Part shown: piece after piece, positions 1 to 11,430 of the stretch | Layout of the letters: the number at the start of each line of letters is the position of its first letter | Numbering within the stretch: the stretch's first letter is position 1 | Source of the DNA: Lojkania enalia | Lineage: Eukaryota; Ascomycota; Dothideomycetes; Pleosporales | Reading direction: 5' to 3' | Assembly (NCBI GenBank): GCA_010094045.1 | Contig: ML986581.1 | Coordinates: forward strand, 248,001 to 312,000 | Length of the DNA: 64,000 nucleotides | Position numbers and translations under genes: made by a program | The notes under the pieces: generated by a model | What the model was told of the DNA's origin: nothing | The model's database searches: none | What the model saw: the letters and a program-made list of their open reading frames with translations, nothing else

Positions 1-2570
1 TAAATACCAGGACAGCCTCACATGCAGACGTCACGGCCTAGAAGCTACTATTTGCAAGTATATCTCTGCGCAAGCAAGTCGGCTCGAAAGATATATACGC
101 TGGCCAGCCAGAAATATCTCGCAAATCTCTGAGTGGGGGCTTGCATTTCCAATAGAGAAAGCATTAATGTCCCGAAATATTTGCACCTCGGATTTGATAT
201 CTGCAATCTGAGGAATAATGATTCAGATAACATCGACGTGACAATATTTTGTACATTGACTTGTATCTTCGGAGCTTATTAGGAGAGAGGACGGGTAACT
301 GGTGGAAATATTTGCTTTTCGTGAAGTCGGCTGTACATATAGCGATGAGACTGCTACTTCCGGGAGTCAAAAAGGACGTGACAGGTCGATTCAACTTTAG
401 GCTTCAAGGTCTTCGCTAATAAAATATCTCGGGTTGTGAGATTGCCTGGCACTCCCATGTGCTATAGCCAGTAAGTAAATTGTGACCTATTAGTGAAAGT
501 CTAGACGCCAAAGGTCCTTGCCGTGTACCACGCCCGGGATGTCCATTGCCATCTAACATTGGTTCAGCACTCTGTTTCTAATCTTTGACTAGATGGTGGT
601 GGTATATAAACGAGGAAGTGGCTTGTGGTTCAATCGATCATCCATACCGGGAGCATTATAGATAGGCGGGTAACACTACGACGGATTCTAGAACTAAGAT
701 GGCCGTGTCAACACTTAGTTATTCCTCAATCAGCGCCAGGTCTTGACCGCTGTTGTTTCTGCTTAGTAGAGTGTATTGGAGATAAGGCAGACACGAACAA
801 TTGCGACCTTGTAGTATCTCATTATCGTTTATAGTCGTGCTCATTAGAGAATTCTTCGAGTTGAGAAGCCGGGCCGGTGATGGACAGCAGTTGCGGTGTG
901 CTGGATGGCTTGTGTTTTGTTGGAGGCGTTGTTTAGGGCCAATCTCCAAGAGTATTGTTATTGATTGGTATGGGATGTAAGTGTAGTTGAAGCTCTACGA
1001 TGTATGCTATTTCAGGCAAAGTGGTAGGTCATGGCCCATTTAGGTTTATCGCACGAAAGAGGCGGAGATTAGCGAAAAAGGATAGGTATGCGAGGTTGTT
1101 GGTTGAGACCCGCGGCCCGTGCGAACACGAAACCCCAAGTAGAATTCCGTGATAGGCGCACATGGGGCCAGAATACGGTGCTGCAAGGTACCGCATTATT
1201 ATTTTGACAAAGTAAACATACTAGATAATGAACGGTTGTTTACACCGCCGCATGTTGATCAAATCCTTCAACAGCAAGGACACTGGAACAAGTGTCTTCA
1301 GCATCGATGCAGCAGCAATCACACCCTAGTGCTGGGCTCACTTTGGACACTATCCTCTTGTTACTGCGGTCGCTGTCCAATCATTCATTTATCAAAGAGA
1401 TTTATGTGTGCTGTGGTTACTGGGATTTAGGCTGTTGCTGGGATACGACTAGTTGGAGAGCCGGCACGGATACCTAGGATACGGCCGAGAGGGCAGAGTA
1501 GCGTTGGCTATTGATTGAAACCTGGCTTGTATTGGGCGGCGGCTTGGATAGACGGTGAACGGCGTGCAGTTCGAAACCTAGAAACCTACGGGCGTAATAA
1601 CGATGATGCAAAATGTGCACACTCATGCCATTTTGAAGGGTTAGCGCCAAGTAGCTGTTAAACACGTGGCGCAATAAGGCAGAGGATCGTGGGAGGACTG
1701 GCTAGCCCTCATTCGGAAATGCACCTAGCACGTGGTAAAGATGTGTTAAAGATTGAATCGCTCTCCAGACCTTTGGAATGATATAGGTTTCTGGGGTCGG
1801 TTATCCTTGAGGACGACAGCGCCAAGTTATAAGGCCGCAGAAGCTGCACACACGCGATTACAACAGTACTGCATTTATTCAGGAAAATTCGATCACGATA
1901 AAAACACGCAATCTCGCTAGAGCATCGGTATCTGGCTAGGCTTGCGCACGTAGCATTGAGCCGCACTTCTCTGGTCACGACTCACGACGCTGTGGGCGAC
2001 GGACGAACCGCCCGCTCCGCCCTTTCACCGGAGAGTTGGATTGCTCCGCCCCAATGTCATGACGCACCCACCAGTCAACCCCTGGAGAACCCCCTCAGGC
2101 GTCCCAATCGCAAAGCCCTAAGCCATCCTCTACGGGATTTGATGGCGCCCGCTACGACCGCGTTGAGGAGTACTTGCGACAAGCGAGGACAAGCAAGCAG
2201 GTGGCCTAGGTTTCCCGCAGGGCAGACATCGCGGCTTAACCTTCATTCGGGTCCGGAATCTCCCCGATACGCGTGAATACGCACCTAAACGCATCCTTGC
2301 GTGCGTCGTGCGACAAGAATAGCCTGATGCGACCAGTATACGCTATGGGGGTTCTGTTTGTGCTTTGCCTCAAGGATCCTGAGCGTCAAGGCCAGGTGCC
2401 ATAGATATAAGGCCAGATGCGATGCCATCTGTCACCATCTCACCACAGCTTCCCTCGCTATACCAATATCTACAATTTACCTTCCTCTTTTTTTCTTTTC
2501 TGTCTTCTTATTTGCTTTACGCACTTAGGGATTTTCCAGCCCTACACACCCCTCTAGTCACATTGTCGAC
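1..2570. other. Intergenic region, no gene recognised
   Basis: All frames contain only short open stretches with no recognisable domain. The right part (about 1950-2300) is more GC-rich than the left and may belong to the promoter region of the RTA1-type gene. I see no RNA gene or repeat here. Confidence 0.6.
2404..2510 (+). promoter_or_regulatory. Putative core promoter and CT-rich leader of the RTA1-type gene
   Basis: A TATA-like GATATAAGG lies at 2404-2412. A strong pyrimidine tract follows at about 2480-2510, ending 60 bases before the ATG at 2571. Pyrimidine-rich leaders just upstream of the start are common in filamentous fungi. The assignment is inferred from position only. Confidence 0.35.
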
Positions 2571-3620
2571 ATGTCACTCCTACAATACACCCCGACTGTC
2601 ACGAAAACACTCGTCTCCCGTAGTGGAGGCGAACGACCCATAGTCAGTGCCTCCTGCGTGGCCGTTACTCCTGAATGCCCGGTTGAGGCAACCCTCTATG
2701 GCTACTATCCTAGCATCGGCGCAAACGGTTTCTTTGCTGGTTTCTTTGCCGTTTGTATGATCATCCACCTGATTCAAGGAATTCGATACAAGACATGGAC
2801 GTATATGATAGCCCTTGGTCTCGGATGCTTGGGAGAAGCCATTGGCTATGCGGGCCGAATTATGCTTTGGAACAACCCTTATGACGACCTTGGTTAGTAC
2901 GCCCCTCTAGATTTTTGGTTCCGGTTATTAATTTCCCCAGGTTTCCAAATTCAGATCTGCTGTCTTATCATTTCGCCTGCTTTCATCTCCGGCGGCATCT
3001 ATCTCACGCTCAAGCACATCGTCATCAACTTTGGAGAAAAATGGTCACGCCTCCGCCCTGCCTGGTACACGTACATCTTCATTACCGGCGATATATTCTC
3101 TCTCGTGCTACAGGGTGCTGGTGGAGGTATCGCTGCGACTGCCGACCGCGGCACAAGCATGCAAGATGTCGGCACGAACCTAATGATTGCTGGTGTCATT
3201 TTCCAGGTCGTCATTCTCTCCATCTTCGGATACTTTCTTGGTGAATATACCCTTCGGACCTACCGTCGTCGCGACCAGCTCTCCGTGCAATCCATGACGC
3301 TTTTCAACTCCAAGAAATTCCGCTGCTTCGTCGGCGCCATCATCACCGCTTATTCTGCTATCCAAATCCGATGCATCTACCGTATCCCCGAACTCACTGG
3401 TGGCTGGGGCAACGAGCTCATGAGGAACGAGCCTGAGTTCATCGTGCTTGAGGGCGTGATGATTGTCATCGCTGTTCTGGCGCTCACCGTCTTCCACCCC
3501 GGATATTGCTTCCCTGCCCTTGGTGCTACTTTCACCAAGTACTCGCAGGCCAAGAGCATTGTCTCGGATAGCGACGTCGAGATGATGCCGCGTGCCTACG
3601 ACCCTCATCCAGTTCAGTAA
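2571..3620 (+). CDS. RTA1-like 7-TM lipid-translocating/stress-resistance protein
   Basis: Two exons, 2571-2892 and 2941-3620, joined across a 48-nt intron (GTTAGT donor, CCCCAG acceptor, phase 1), give 333 residues. After a short exterior N-terminus with two Cys, seven hydrophobic segments follow, including one near GANGFFAGFFAVCMIIHL and one near YTYIFITGDIFSLVLQG. The glycine-rich QGAGGGIAA stretch, the GVIFQ segment and an ELTGGWGN-type loop before the last helix are typical of the RTA1/RTM1/RSB1 family (PF04479). Known members are plasma- or endomembrane proteins linked to sphingoid-base export and resistance to toxic compounds; the substrate here is unknown. The length is normal for the family and the reading frame is intact. 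No related gene is adjacent, so context adds nothing to the function. Confidence 0.93.
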
Positions 3621-5039
3621 ATGCCACCTCGGCTATGCGTTGGCGAACGCCCACCTGCTTATGGTGTTTCACACATGCGGACGTTTAACGATACCCCTAT
3701 AGAATCGTACTACTATTTTGTTGTACATTGTGTAATATTTTTTTTTTTTTTTTTTTTGATCTAGGATTTTGGTTATAACTTGGTGTTCGGGAAATGGGAT
3801 GGATTGGGTGGGATATAGATAAATAGCATGGTAGTAACTTGCGATATTGATACCTGGAAGCTTTGGAACGCATTTAGAACAATCTCAAAACGTGAATGAG
3901 TATGATTGGATTTTGATTGGGTTGGATGCGATTTGATTTGCCTGTGAATATATGTGAAACTCCGTTTCCCGCGCCGCGTCCCTAATCCTGACTGCGCCGT
4001 GAGGAGTGTCAGCCACTTATTTAGGACTGTCAGCGACGCCCCCCCCCACGGGATTGCGGGCATGGTTCTGTTTCTATCGCCTTTCCTGCTTTTGAAGCGG
4101 ATTTGGAATGCGAGAGCAATGTTTCTTCGGATTCCCGTTGGAACTACAAAGCTTCTTAAGGATCTTTGCTCCCTTCGCGGATCATACCTATACACAATAA
4201 GCGCCTACGTGCGCGTATGAATCCGCTTATTCGCGGTTTCGAAGTGATTAGTACATAGCCCACGAGCTAAGCGATATTTGAATGAGGCGCTAAGCACCTG
4301 TGCTGCGCCATTGTTATAATGCTGGCTCTTGTTTTGGAAGTAGCTGCTGGTGTGACATTAAAATTGTGTGGCGTGGGGCAGGTGTCACGAGGGGCTTTGA
4401 CTCTCTTCAGATAGAGTTGACTTATGTTTTCCTTCAGCCTGGGTAGTTTGTTTATTATTTTGCCTTTGGCGGGGTGGCTTAATCTTTATTCTGCCTTAGA
4501 ACGAGAGACTACATGCGCGGTCTACTGCTCTTTGCCTTGTTGAAGCATTGCCTGCTCAAAGCTAGGGTTACTTAATCTTATTATATCATCAAATACCTTC
4601 CACAATATGTGATCTACAGAATACTTTTGCGTAGAAAATCCGAGCACATGTCTACCGAGCTCTTGCTTTAAGGTATCACACCAGCCATCTAATAACTATA
4701 AAGTCTAGACATGTTAACATTTCATTCTTTATTATCATTTGGTTTCCTTGCTCTTATGGATGTAGTATTTAAGCTTGTAAAGCATTATAAAATGAAAGGG
4801 CAGCGCGATTTCCTTTACAAGATGCGAGGTGAGGAATAAGGGGGATTTAAGATTTTATTAGACCAGTATGTAGGGGTTGGCAGTTGTTCCGCCAGTACTT
4901 TCTGTTAGTTTCTTCGAACTGTGTTTCCTAATGCTCCTGTCATGATGCGAAAAGTAAATGACTCCAATGTCGGAGAGCATGGTTAGACAGTATTGAACTA
5001 TCTCTCTAGTGATTCCATTATTATATTTTCAATTGAAAT
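3621..5039. other. AT-rich intergenic region
   Basis: Begins with the 3' end of the RTA1-type gene and a poly-T run. The rest is AT-rich with frequent stops in all frames. A minus-strand open frame at 3773-4195 has low-complexity composition and no recognisable domain. Confidence 0.6.
3738..3757 (+). repeat. Poly-T tract (20 T)
   Basis: An uninterrupted run of 20 T about 120 bases after the RTA1-type stop codon. It may be a polymerase-slippage tract or part of the 3' end; no function is shown. Confidence 0.9.
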
Positions 5040-5978
5040 ATGGCATTCGATATCTCTCGTCGGCTTCCACAACCTACTTTTTCTCGGCCTTCTGCGAGGA
5101 GGCGAACTCTAGTTAAGCATACTAATTCAGACCGTCCCTAACTCAAATCGACTGAAGGCGTCAACAAAGCCAGAAAATATCCTTTCGTCCGGGGATATAA
5201 CCCAAAAAAGCACGTAGCATTACCCTTCTGCTGTCGGTGTCTCGTGGAGGAGGCAATCAATGAAATCTTCATCCGATGCAGCCGTTGTTTGAAAGCCAAA
5301 TACTGTTCAGAAGCCTGTCAGAGGGTGGATAGAGAAGAGAACGAAGGCATCCCTTGCCGCGTCTTGCACACAAGATCTCTGTCAGACAGCACCGGAGTGG
5401 AAATAAAAGTCCATCCAGGCAAATACGATGATCGCTATACAAGGACACAAGATTCGTTGGAACTTCACGGCCTCTCGCAAAGAGAATTCCACCAAGAAAA
5501 CATGATTTACTACCTTCATGTATGCCGGGAGTGGCCAATGGAACATATGATTCGGGGACCGTTCCGGAAGTTTGGAGAGCTCGATACGCAGTTGAGGAGG
5601 GAATACCCGATTAACTTTGCCGGCTGTCAGTATACTGAACTGTTTGATTGGATAACGGCAGTTTACCCTACTCGCTATCTCTTTCAATTTTGGATTGACC
5701 TTGGATGCGGTCGACGAATAGCGATCTCCATTCGGTACGAGCACGACAAACCCGTCTCACAGCTTCTTTTGGGGCAGCAATGGGGACTTAGCCCGCGGGT
5801 ATACACCGTCCTAGATGTTCGGCTACTGAATACATGGAGAAATAAGGATTCTTTGAGACATGAAGGCATGCAAAGGATCCGCGCTAGAAACGCCACGCTG
5901 TTCACCACATTTACAGACAGGCATGCTGCTATGACATTCATAGAGACCTCGGTAAATCAATGGACATGGATGCGATAA
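5040..5978 (+). pseudogene. MYND-like zinc-finger gene, interrupted by one TAA
   Basis: A single frame runs from an ATG at 5040 to the TGA at 5978 (312 codons) and is broken only by a TAA at 5139-5141, about one third of the way to the zinc finger. After it the frame is open for 278 codons. The finger has CCRC, CSRC and YCSEACQ, which is the MYND pattern of paired cysteines, but the expected His-x3-Cys end is replaced by a Glu-rich stretch ending in IPC, so the last zinc ligand pair is incomplete. The C-terminal 200 residues are mixed alpha/beta in character and unrecognised. A CAA-to-TAA change would explain the stop. A splice route around it would have to keep phase, and I found none with good sites. 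MYND fingers usually mediate protein-protein contacts. A similar decayed finger lies 0.8 kb downstream. Confidence 0.6.
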
Positions 5979-6789
5979 GAACTAAATGGTTATATATGCC
6001 GGGCGAACGGCCTTGGATATTGGGCATATGAGTTTGGGAACGTGAATAGAATTGATGTACAAGGTATAAGGCAGGCAGTGGAGTTGCCGCAGGATTGTCT
6101 CACGGTGTGGATTGTTGTATAGAGTTGCTAATAAAATAGTCCTTCGTTGAAGCTTATAAAATTGTTTCCAAGGTTATTGTAGTGATGCAGATTTTGATAA
6201 GGCTCAGACCTGGGTTGGACTGATTTTTGTGCTGCAGCAAGACCAAACCTTACTTTCTAAATCATTCTCGTAGGGAGCTATCTGTCACATGTTTCTACTA
6301 CCCTATTATAGTTGGTCTGTTTTCTCAGGCCTATATAGTCTCGCCATTGCCAGCCTCTCTAGCCAGGCAGGCCACTTACCCTCCTTCAATACATCAATAT
6401 TTGCCTCAACAATTGAGACTACCTGATATGCGACACTATCAGACTATTACCGTAGTCGTGGCCGTTAATATTATTCAATATAAATTACATACTTTGTTAA
6501 TTCGAGAAAAATTTTTTAGTCTTAAGTTGACAAAGTCGAGTATATCTAGGTTTCTCCAATCTCTCTATTACTATAGATGGCATTGGATGATGATTCTAAC
6601 TTGCATTAACTCTAGTGAATCAGTTATAGTGTGGCCCTTGAGATGATTTACTGATGGAGGCAAACATCAATCACTAATCAAAGGGGTATATTTGAGCTCC
6701 CCGACTCCGTCTTGATCTCGCGCCAAAACAATGCCTTCATAACATTACCGACCCGTTGCATTTCAGCATTTTCCGCGTTGCCATCAAAC
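5979..6789. other. Intergenic region between the two MYND relics
   Basis: No ATG-started gene is supported. The longest open stretch (about 6227-6646, plus strand) lacks an ATG start and a recognisable domain. Confidence 0.5.
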
Positions 6790-7306
6790 ATGGTCGACCT
6801 ACTTCCTCTATACTGCTCCATGTGTAGACAATATCTGGAATCTGACCAGCCGTCTCTCGAGCGCTGCAGCGGTTGCAAACTCCGCCACTACTACTCCAAT
6901 CAATGCTAGCGCTGTGACTGAGAATTAGCTTACAAACACCTATGCCTTTCGATGGCAGCTCAGTATCTTGCTGGAGAAGAACTCTCAAATTGCTGAGTTC
7001 TTGTGAGACCAGGACGGGAACAAAGTCAAGAAAGTCTTTACTGCCGTGGAACAGCAACCAAAGGGACTCCAGCTTGAGAAGATTACTGGTTGTCTGAATG
7101 ATAGTAAGGCCGAGATTGTTCGAGTATCCGAGGCATTTCTTCTAATCAAAGACGCGAACTTGGCGAAAACGCGTGTCGAAAGTGTCAAGAAGGAAAAGGG
7201 ATTAGACGGGAAGTGGGAGGCGCGCAATAGTGTCGGGATTGGATATATCTCGAAGGAAGACGAAGAGGTTGAGACGGTTGCCACTGTTATGGAGCAAACG
7301 ACATAA
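6790..7306 (+). pseudogene. Second MYND zinc-finger gene, decayed
   Basis: From the ATG at 6790 the frame encodes a MYND start: CSMC, CSGC and then HYYSNQC, where the family has YCS; the expected Cys is Tyr, a G-to-A change. TAG at 6907-6909 and TGA at 6919-6921 follow where the finger would read Gln and Trp. A one-base shift near 6973 moves the coding sense to another frame, which continues through a TGA at 7004-7006 (a former Trp position before DQDGNK) and then runs open to the TAA at 7304-7306. The tail is Lys/Glu-rich and unrecognised. All three stops and the lost Cys fit C-to-T or G-to-A changes, as RIP would make. The gene cannot make a full protein as it stands. It may be a diverged duplicate of the MYND-like gene at 5040-5978. 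Confidence 0.6.
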
Positions 7307-8537
7307 GAGCGAGAGGTCTCCAGGCTCTAGAACCTGTTACTACTCCATGAAAAGTATTTCTGAGTAGAGATTGAATGAGAGCCTTTCTATCAGGACTAGT
7401 ATATCCCTGGAAAAGGTGATTTCACAGCATTGACTATAGCATATGCCGTCTGGATGGAGACGAGGCTAGTTCCAATCTTCTATATTCAAACACCACCGTA
7501 GTCTACATGATGCATACAGAGTAGTACGACAACCTAGATGGAAACAAATGTGCATTATCACAGTAAATTTCAGTACTTACTAATTAATGTTTCAAATAAC
7601 TGTCGCTCGAAGAGTTCGATGATATTTCTATAAAGAAGCTGTTGAATATCTCCATCTATTGTATTTGAATCACGTTCTTGATTTAATTGCCCATGTCCAT
7701 AACGTTATCTAAATATCTGCATATTTTTGAACTGCTTCAAATGTTGTAAGAAGCGGGAATCGGGAGCTTATATTATAATTCCGGACATACACTAAGGTAC
7801 AGATCGAAACTGGACTTAGTGACTCCGGATTCTGGGACTGAGGGAAAGGCGTGCGTAAGAAATGAAAGGTTTTTCTAGAAGGCGGTTACGAGTTTTATTC
7901 ACATACAATTGCCAGTGCTGATGAGGCAGAACACATGTGAGTAGATCTAATGTGTTGCTTGTGGTCGCTTCCGCAGCTCGCGTTCTAATTCCCGCCGCAC
8001 TGCTCATATATCTATACTTTATGGTAAACGCGCATAGCGAATGGGCATTATTCACAGTGTAGGATCATAACGTGGTAACACGACTATTACAGCAAAGATA
8101 TTCACTGGACAATATTCAACACCCTGCAGATTGCTGCCGGCAAATATCGCTAAATGGTATTCCTTCCGCCCAATCTCATATATATTAGCCTCCGCAGATA
8201 TTCTCGTCTGTCGGCAACGTAGCTCTACTTAATTATAACGAGGTTATATTTGAATAATAGTGCTCCTGCGTAAGTGTAGGTTCTCTTCTGCTGTTAAAGG
8301 TACCAACCAATCAATTCGGATCGCCAAATGTTCCGAATCAGGCATCCCTACCGTTGATCTCGGCTTAATACTTTTGGAATTGAGATGAATCCTGCCAACG
8401 TAACGTAGCAGGAATTCAATCTTTGCGCGCCTCTAGTCTTTTAAAATATGATCTTCTCTCTATCAAGGTAGGTGTTGACGCAGCCCTTTGTTGATAGCTT
8501 TCGAACCATCGGTCCACCTTTAAAGAGGTAGCCAAGA
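7307..8537. other. AT-rich intergenic region upstream of GH114
   Basis: No gene recognised. A minus-strand frame at 7816-8055 has no domain I know. The last 100 bases are the likely promoter and leader of the GH114 gene. Confidence 0.55.
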
Positions 8538-9700
8538 ATGTTTCGAGTCATTCTAAGCTTGGCTTCCTTGTTTGGATGCCTAGCATTCACGAATGCCATC
8601 CCAACCGGCGATCTTCCCCTCTCCGAGCCCCTTGAGGCTCGTCGCATCGACTCTCGGCAGTCATACTGGAAGCCACCCATGAAGTCTAACATCCAATTTA
8701 TCTTGACTGGAATCCCCGACGTTGATGATGATTACATCCGCCCGAACGCCGGAATATATGAGGTAGACATGTTTTACACCCCCGAGGAAACCATTAGAAA
8801 AATGAACGACTTGGATCAAAAGGTTATATGCTACTTCTCTGCTGCAACCGCGGAGAATTGGAGGGATGACTACAAGGAATTCGATCGTCAGGACCTGGGA
8901 AGGGAGCTACCGGATTGGCCAGGAGAGCGATATCTTGATATTAGAAGGCCGAATGTGTTCAATGTAATTAAGAAGAGGATAGACCTTGCGAAGCAGATAG
9001 GATGTAATGCTATTGAGCCTGATAATGTTGGTTTGTATTCCCTTTCATTTCATTTAGTCTATTTAATCTCTATACTAATCATAGCCTAGACGTCTATTCC
9101 AACGATAATGGCTTCACACCCGAGATTACGCCTGGGGATACTGTCACTTATCTTCATAAAATCTCCGAATATGCCCGTAGCCTTGGCATGTCTGTTGGGA
9201 TCAAGAACTGCATCGAAATCCTTGGAGACATCTTCGATGACGTCGACTTCGCTATCTCGGAAGAATGCGTCCAATACCTCAACTGCACTGCCTACTCCAA
9301 TTTCACCACCGCCCCATCGCCTGGCAAAGAAGGCAAGCCGGTATTTGAAGTGGAGTACGTCAACTATACATATACTGGGGAATGGAGCGATGACGGGGTA
9401 GCGCTGCAGCCTGAGCTATTCCGAACTAAGAATGTCAATTTCCCGCAATTGACAAATGAAAAGCTGAGAAGGAAGTTATGCAACTTGGATGAACCGGGAG
9501 CAAGCTTGGAAAGCTCATTTTTGAAGATCAATACGGTTATCAAGACGTTGGAGTTGAATGGATTCATCATGTTTTGCGATGGAAGTGTGGAACGGACAAA
9601 GACTAAGAATGTTGATCAAAGTCTGCAGATGGGCAGTATTGCGAGGAGATCGTGGGCTAGGGAAAAAATGTATCGAAAATGGAACGGAATAGCAGTTTGA
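8538..9700 (+). CDS. Secreted GH114 glycosidase (endo-alpha-1,4-polygalactosaminidase family)
   Basis: Exons 8538-9030 and 9090-9700 are joined by a 59-nt intron (GTTTGT donor, TACTAAT branch, CCTAG acceptor, phase 1), giving 367 residues. A signal peptide covers about residues 1-20 (MFRVILSLASLFGCLAFTNA) and is followed by a pro-like stretch ending near RRIDSRQ. The TIM-barrel domain starts at WKPP and carries YEVDMFYTP, KVICYFSAA, ENWRDD and, rebuilt across the intron, GCNAIEPDNVDVYSNDNGF, all characteristic of GH114 (TM1410/PF03537 superfamily). The acidic residues in these motifs are the presumed catalytic set. Characterised members cleave alpha-1,4-linked galactosamine polymers such as fungal galactosaminogalactan, so the enzyme may act on the fungus's own or another fungus's exopolysaccharide; that is inference. 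The C-terminus is longer than a minimal barrel, with a Lys/Arg-rich last 60 residues. Confidence 0.92.
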
Positions 9701-10737
9701 ACTCACATAAATAGATCGACGTCATCAAACATATAGCGATTGTAGGATGTTACGAGACTGGAGCGAGTGAATGTGGGATATAGATCGTGACTTCTCGCAT
9801 TAGTTGAATTTTGCAATACCGCGTCTAAATTATCAAGCACTGGGATAATAATGTTTCAGGATTGCGCTGACACAATGATTTTGGCTTCGTAGTTTAATTG
9901 GTCATTGTAGAGTTGGTAGGTCCTGTGCATCGATTTCCGTAATAGGTATTTTGGTGCCCTTAACTTCCCAGTCAATTCCTGGGACTTAACGCAATGGAGA
10001 TTCCCTCGAGTTGAGCCATCTACCTTCTGTGACGGGTAATTCTGTGCATTTTCGTGCATGGCGTGTATCGCTAGATTCTCCTGCCTTCGTCAGAAATCTG
10101 GTGTGCCATGGATTGGTGGAGGTTTTCGGAGAGTCTCGAAACGGCTACCGTGGACTACTGACGGCTGAAACGTGCTAAATCAAACCGAAACAGGCCCGGC
10201 TCAAGAACTCTAACTTATTAAAGGCGCAGTAATTCTACTTTGCCAAATTTCTAGCTTGCCTCATCACCTTATCTCCTACAACAGTAGTTTCCTTTGGCAT
10301 TCAGCTTACCGGGCGTTCACTGTCAGCCACAGTCCGCAGATTGCATCTAGAATATAGTTCTCCACAGCAGTAGCGCAGATGATATCTGTAAGCAGGAGGG
10401 GGTGGAGACTGTATAGGGTGGTATAGGTGGATGTATTGATGGTGTACTGTGGTGTTCCCTTGACCTCTCGGTCAAGGTACGGCGGGGGAATATATAGTAC
10501 ATGAGACTGCTTAGTCAAGGGCTGCACAGCTGACCAGGCACGTGACCTGAGCTTACAATATCTATTCCATATAGACAACATGAATTATCAAAATTAAGGA
10601 TTAGGGGAGCCTGTAGTCTAATCATCAATACCGACCACACATATTAGACAACCGCCTTGTAAAGTTTCCTTTTCTGTTGGTAGTTTTGTACTTCCAGTTC
10701 ACTCTTTTGTCATCTATTCTTTTCATTAGCTTACTAG
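9701..10737. other. Intergenic region upstream of the CDH-type relic
   Basis: No gene recognised. Any signal peptide and first part of the cytochrome relic that follows should lie here, but I could not identify them. Confidence 0.5.
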
Positions 10738-11430
10738 AAACGCTTCTACCAACTTCATTGGGCAAATTGTAGTGCTCGTGAACAGCATGGGCGGCAGATG
10801 GGTGGGCGCTTTGGCCACTTAATCCATGGGAAACAGCCTGCTCGTTGTTGCATGGCTAAATGGCGATGAAGTTTTCGCTTCACTCCGATTAACCACGTGA
10901 GTAGCTTTCTTATCCTGGAATTGAGATGATAATAAAGCAAAAGGGGTTATATATTACCGCAAGTTGCTAGTAGTGATTATTCCTTGACTCCTATCCCACA
11001 AGGTGCCTTTACAAATGATGTAGCCTTTTCAAACATGTTCCTATGCTCTGGTTGTATCACTAACAATAGTCTTCAAGTCTCAACAGAGAGCACCGTCCTT
11101 GGTTGAGCATGGTCTAGTGATGCAGTAACCGATCCTTCCTATGCATCTTTTACCTTGGCTTACCACCCTGTCGGATTTGGCGCATTTTGTGTCGCTGTCG
11201 CCGATGCTCAGAGCGTGGACTACGAGACTTTGGTGGATATGGCTAACAATTGAAGCAACACGAATAATCCTGAAACCACTAAAATTATACAACCCCCGTT
11301 GGCGGAGGTGGTTCTCCTAATGGCACACCCTTTAACTTAAGTTGTGTGATAATATAGTGGCTGGGGGCGGAATCGCTGCCATCATCGCTGCTAAAAGGCT
11401 TGCTAAGAGCGGATCTCGTGGTCGCTGCGG
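10738..11430 (+). pseudogene. Relic of a cellobiose-dehydrogenase-type cytochrome gene
   Basis: The plus strand spells the C-terminal half of a CDH-type DOMON cytochrome (AA8). Exon 10738-10896 reads NASTNFIGQIVVL, GGRWVGALAT, then SMGNSLLVVAWLNGDE. A 47-nt intron (10897-10943) splices in phase to TTGYILPQ, PQGAFTNDVAF, MFLCSGC, WSSDAVTDPS and GFGAFCVAVADAQS. A Gly-rich linker (PVGGGGSPNG) and a Rossmann-like start (VAGGGIAAIIAAKRLAKSG) follow in shifted frames, as in CDH, where a GMC flavin domain comes next. TAA at 10820-10822, TGA at 11104-11106 (a former Trp) and at least two frameshifts break it. Beyond about 11430 I can no longer follow it. CDH donates electrons to LPMOs during cellulose breakdown; this copy is dead. 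Confidence 0.75.

Noticed and set aside
6227..6646. 139-residue plus-strand frame
   Set aside because: Starts at TTG, has no ATG near its start and no recognisable domain.
9880..9990. tRNA-like start (GGCTTCGTAGTTTAATTGG)
   Set aside because: The first 19 bases resemble a tRNA acceptor and D-arm, but no anticodon arm, T-arm (GTTCGAATC type) or acceptor complement follows at the right distance.
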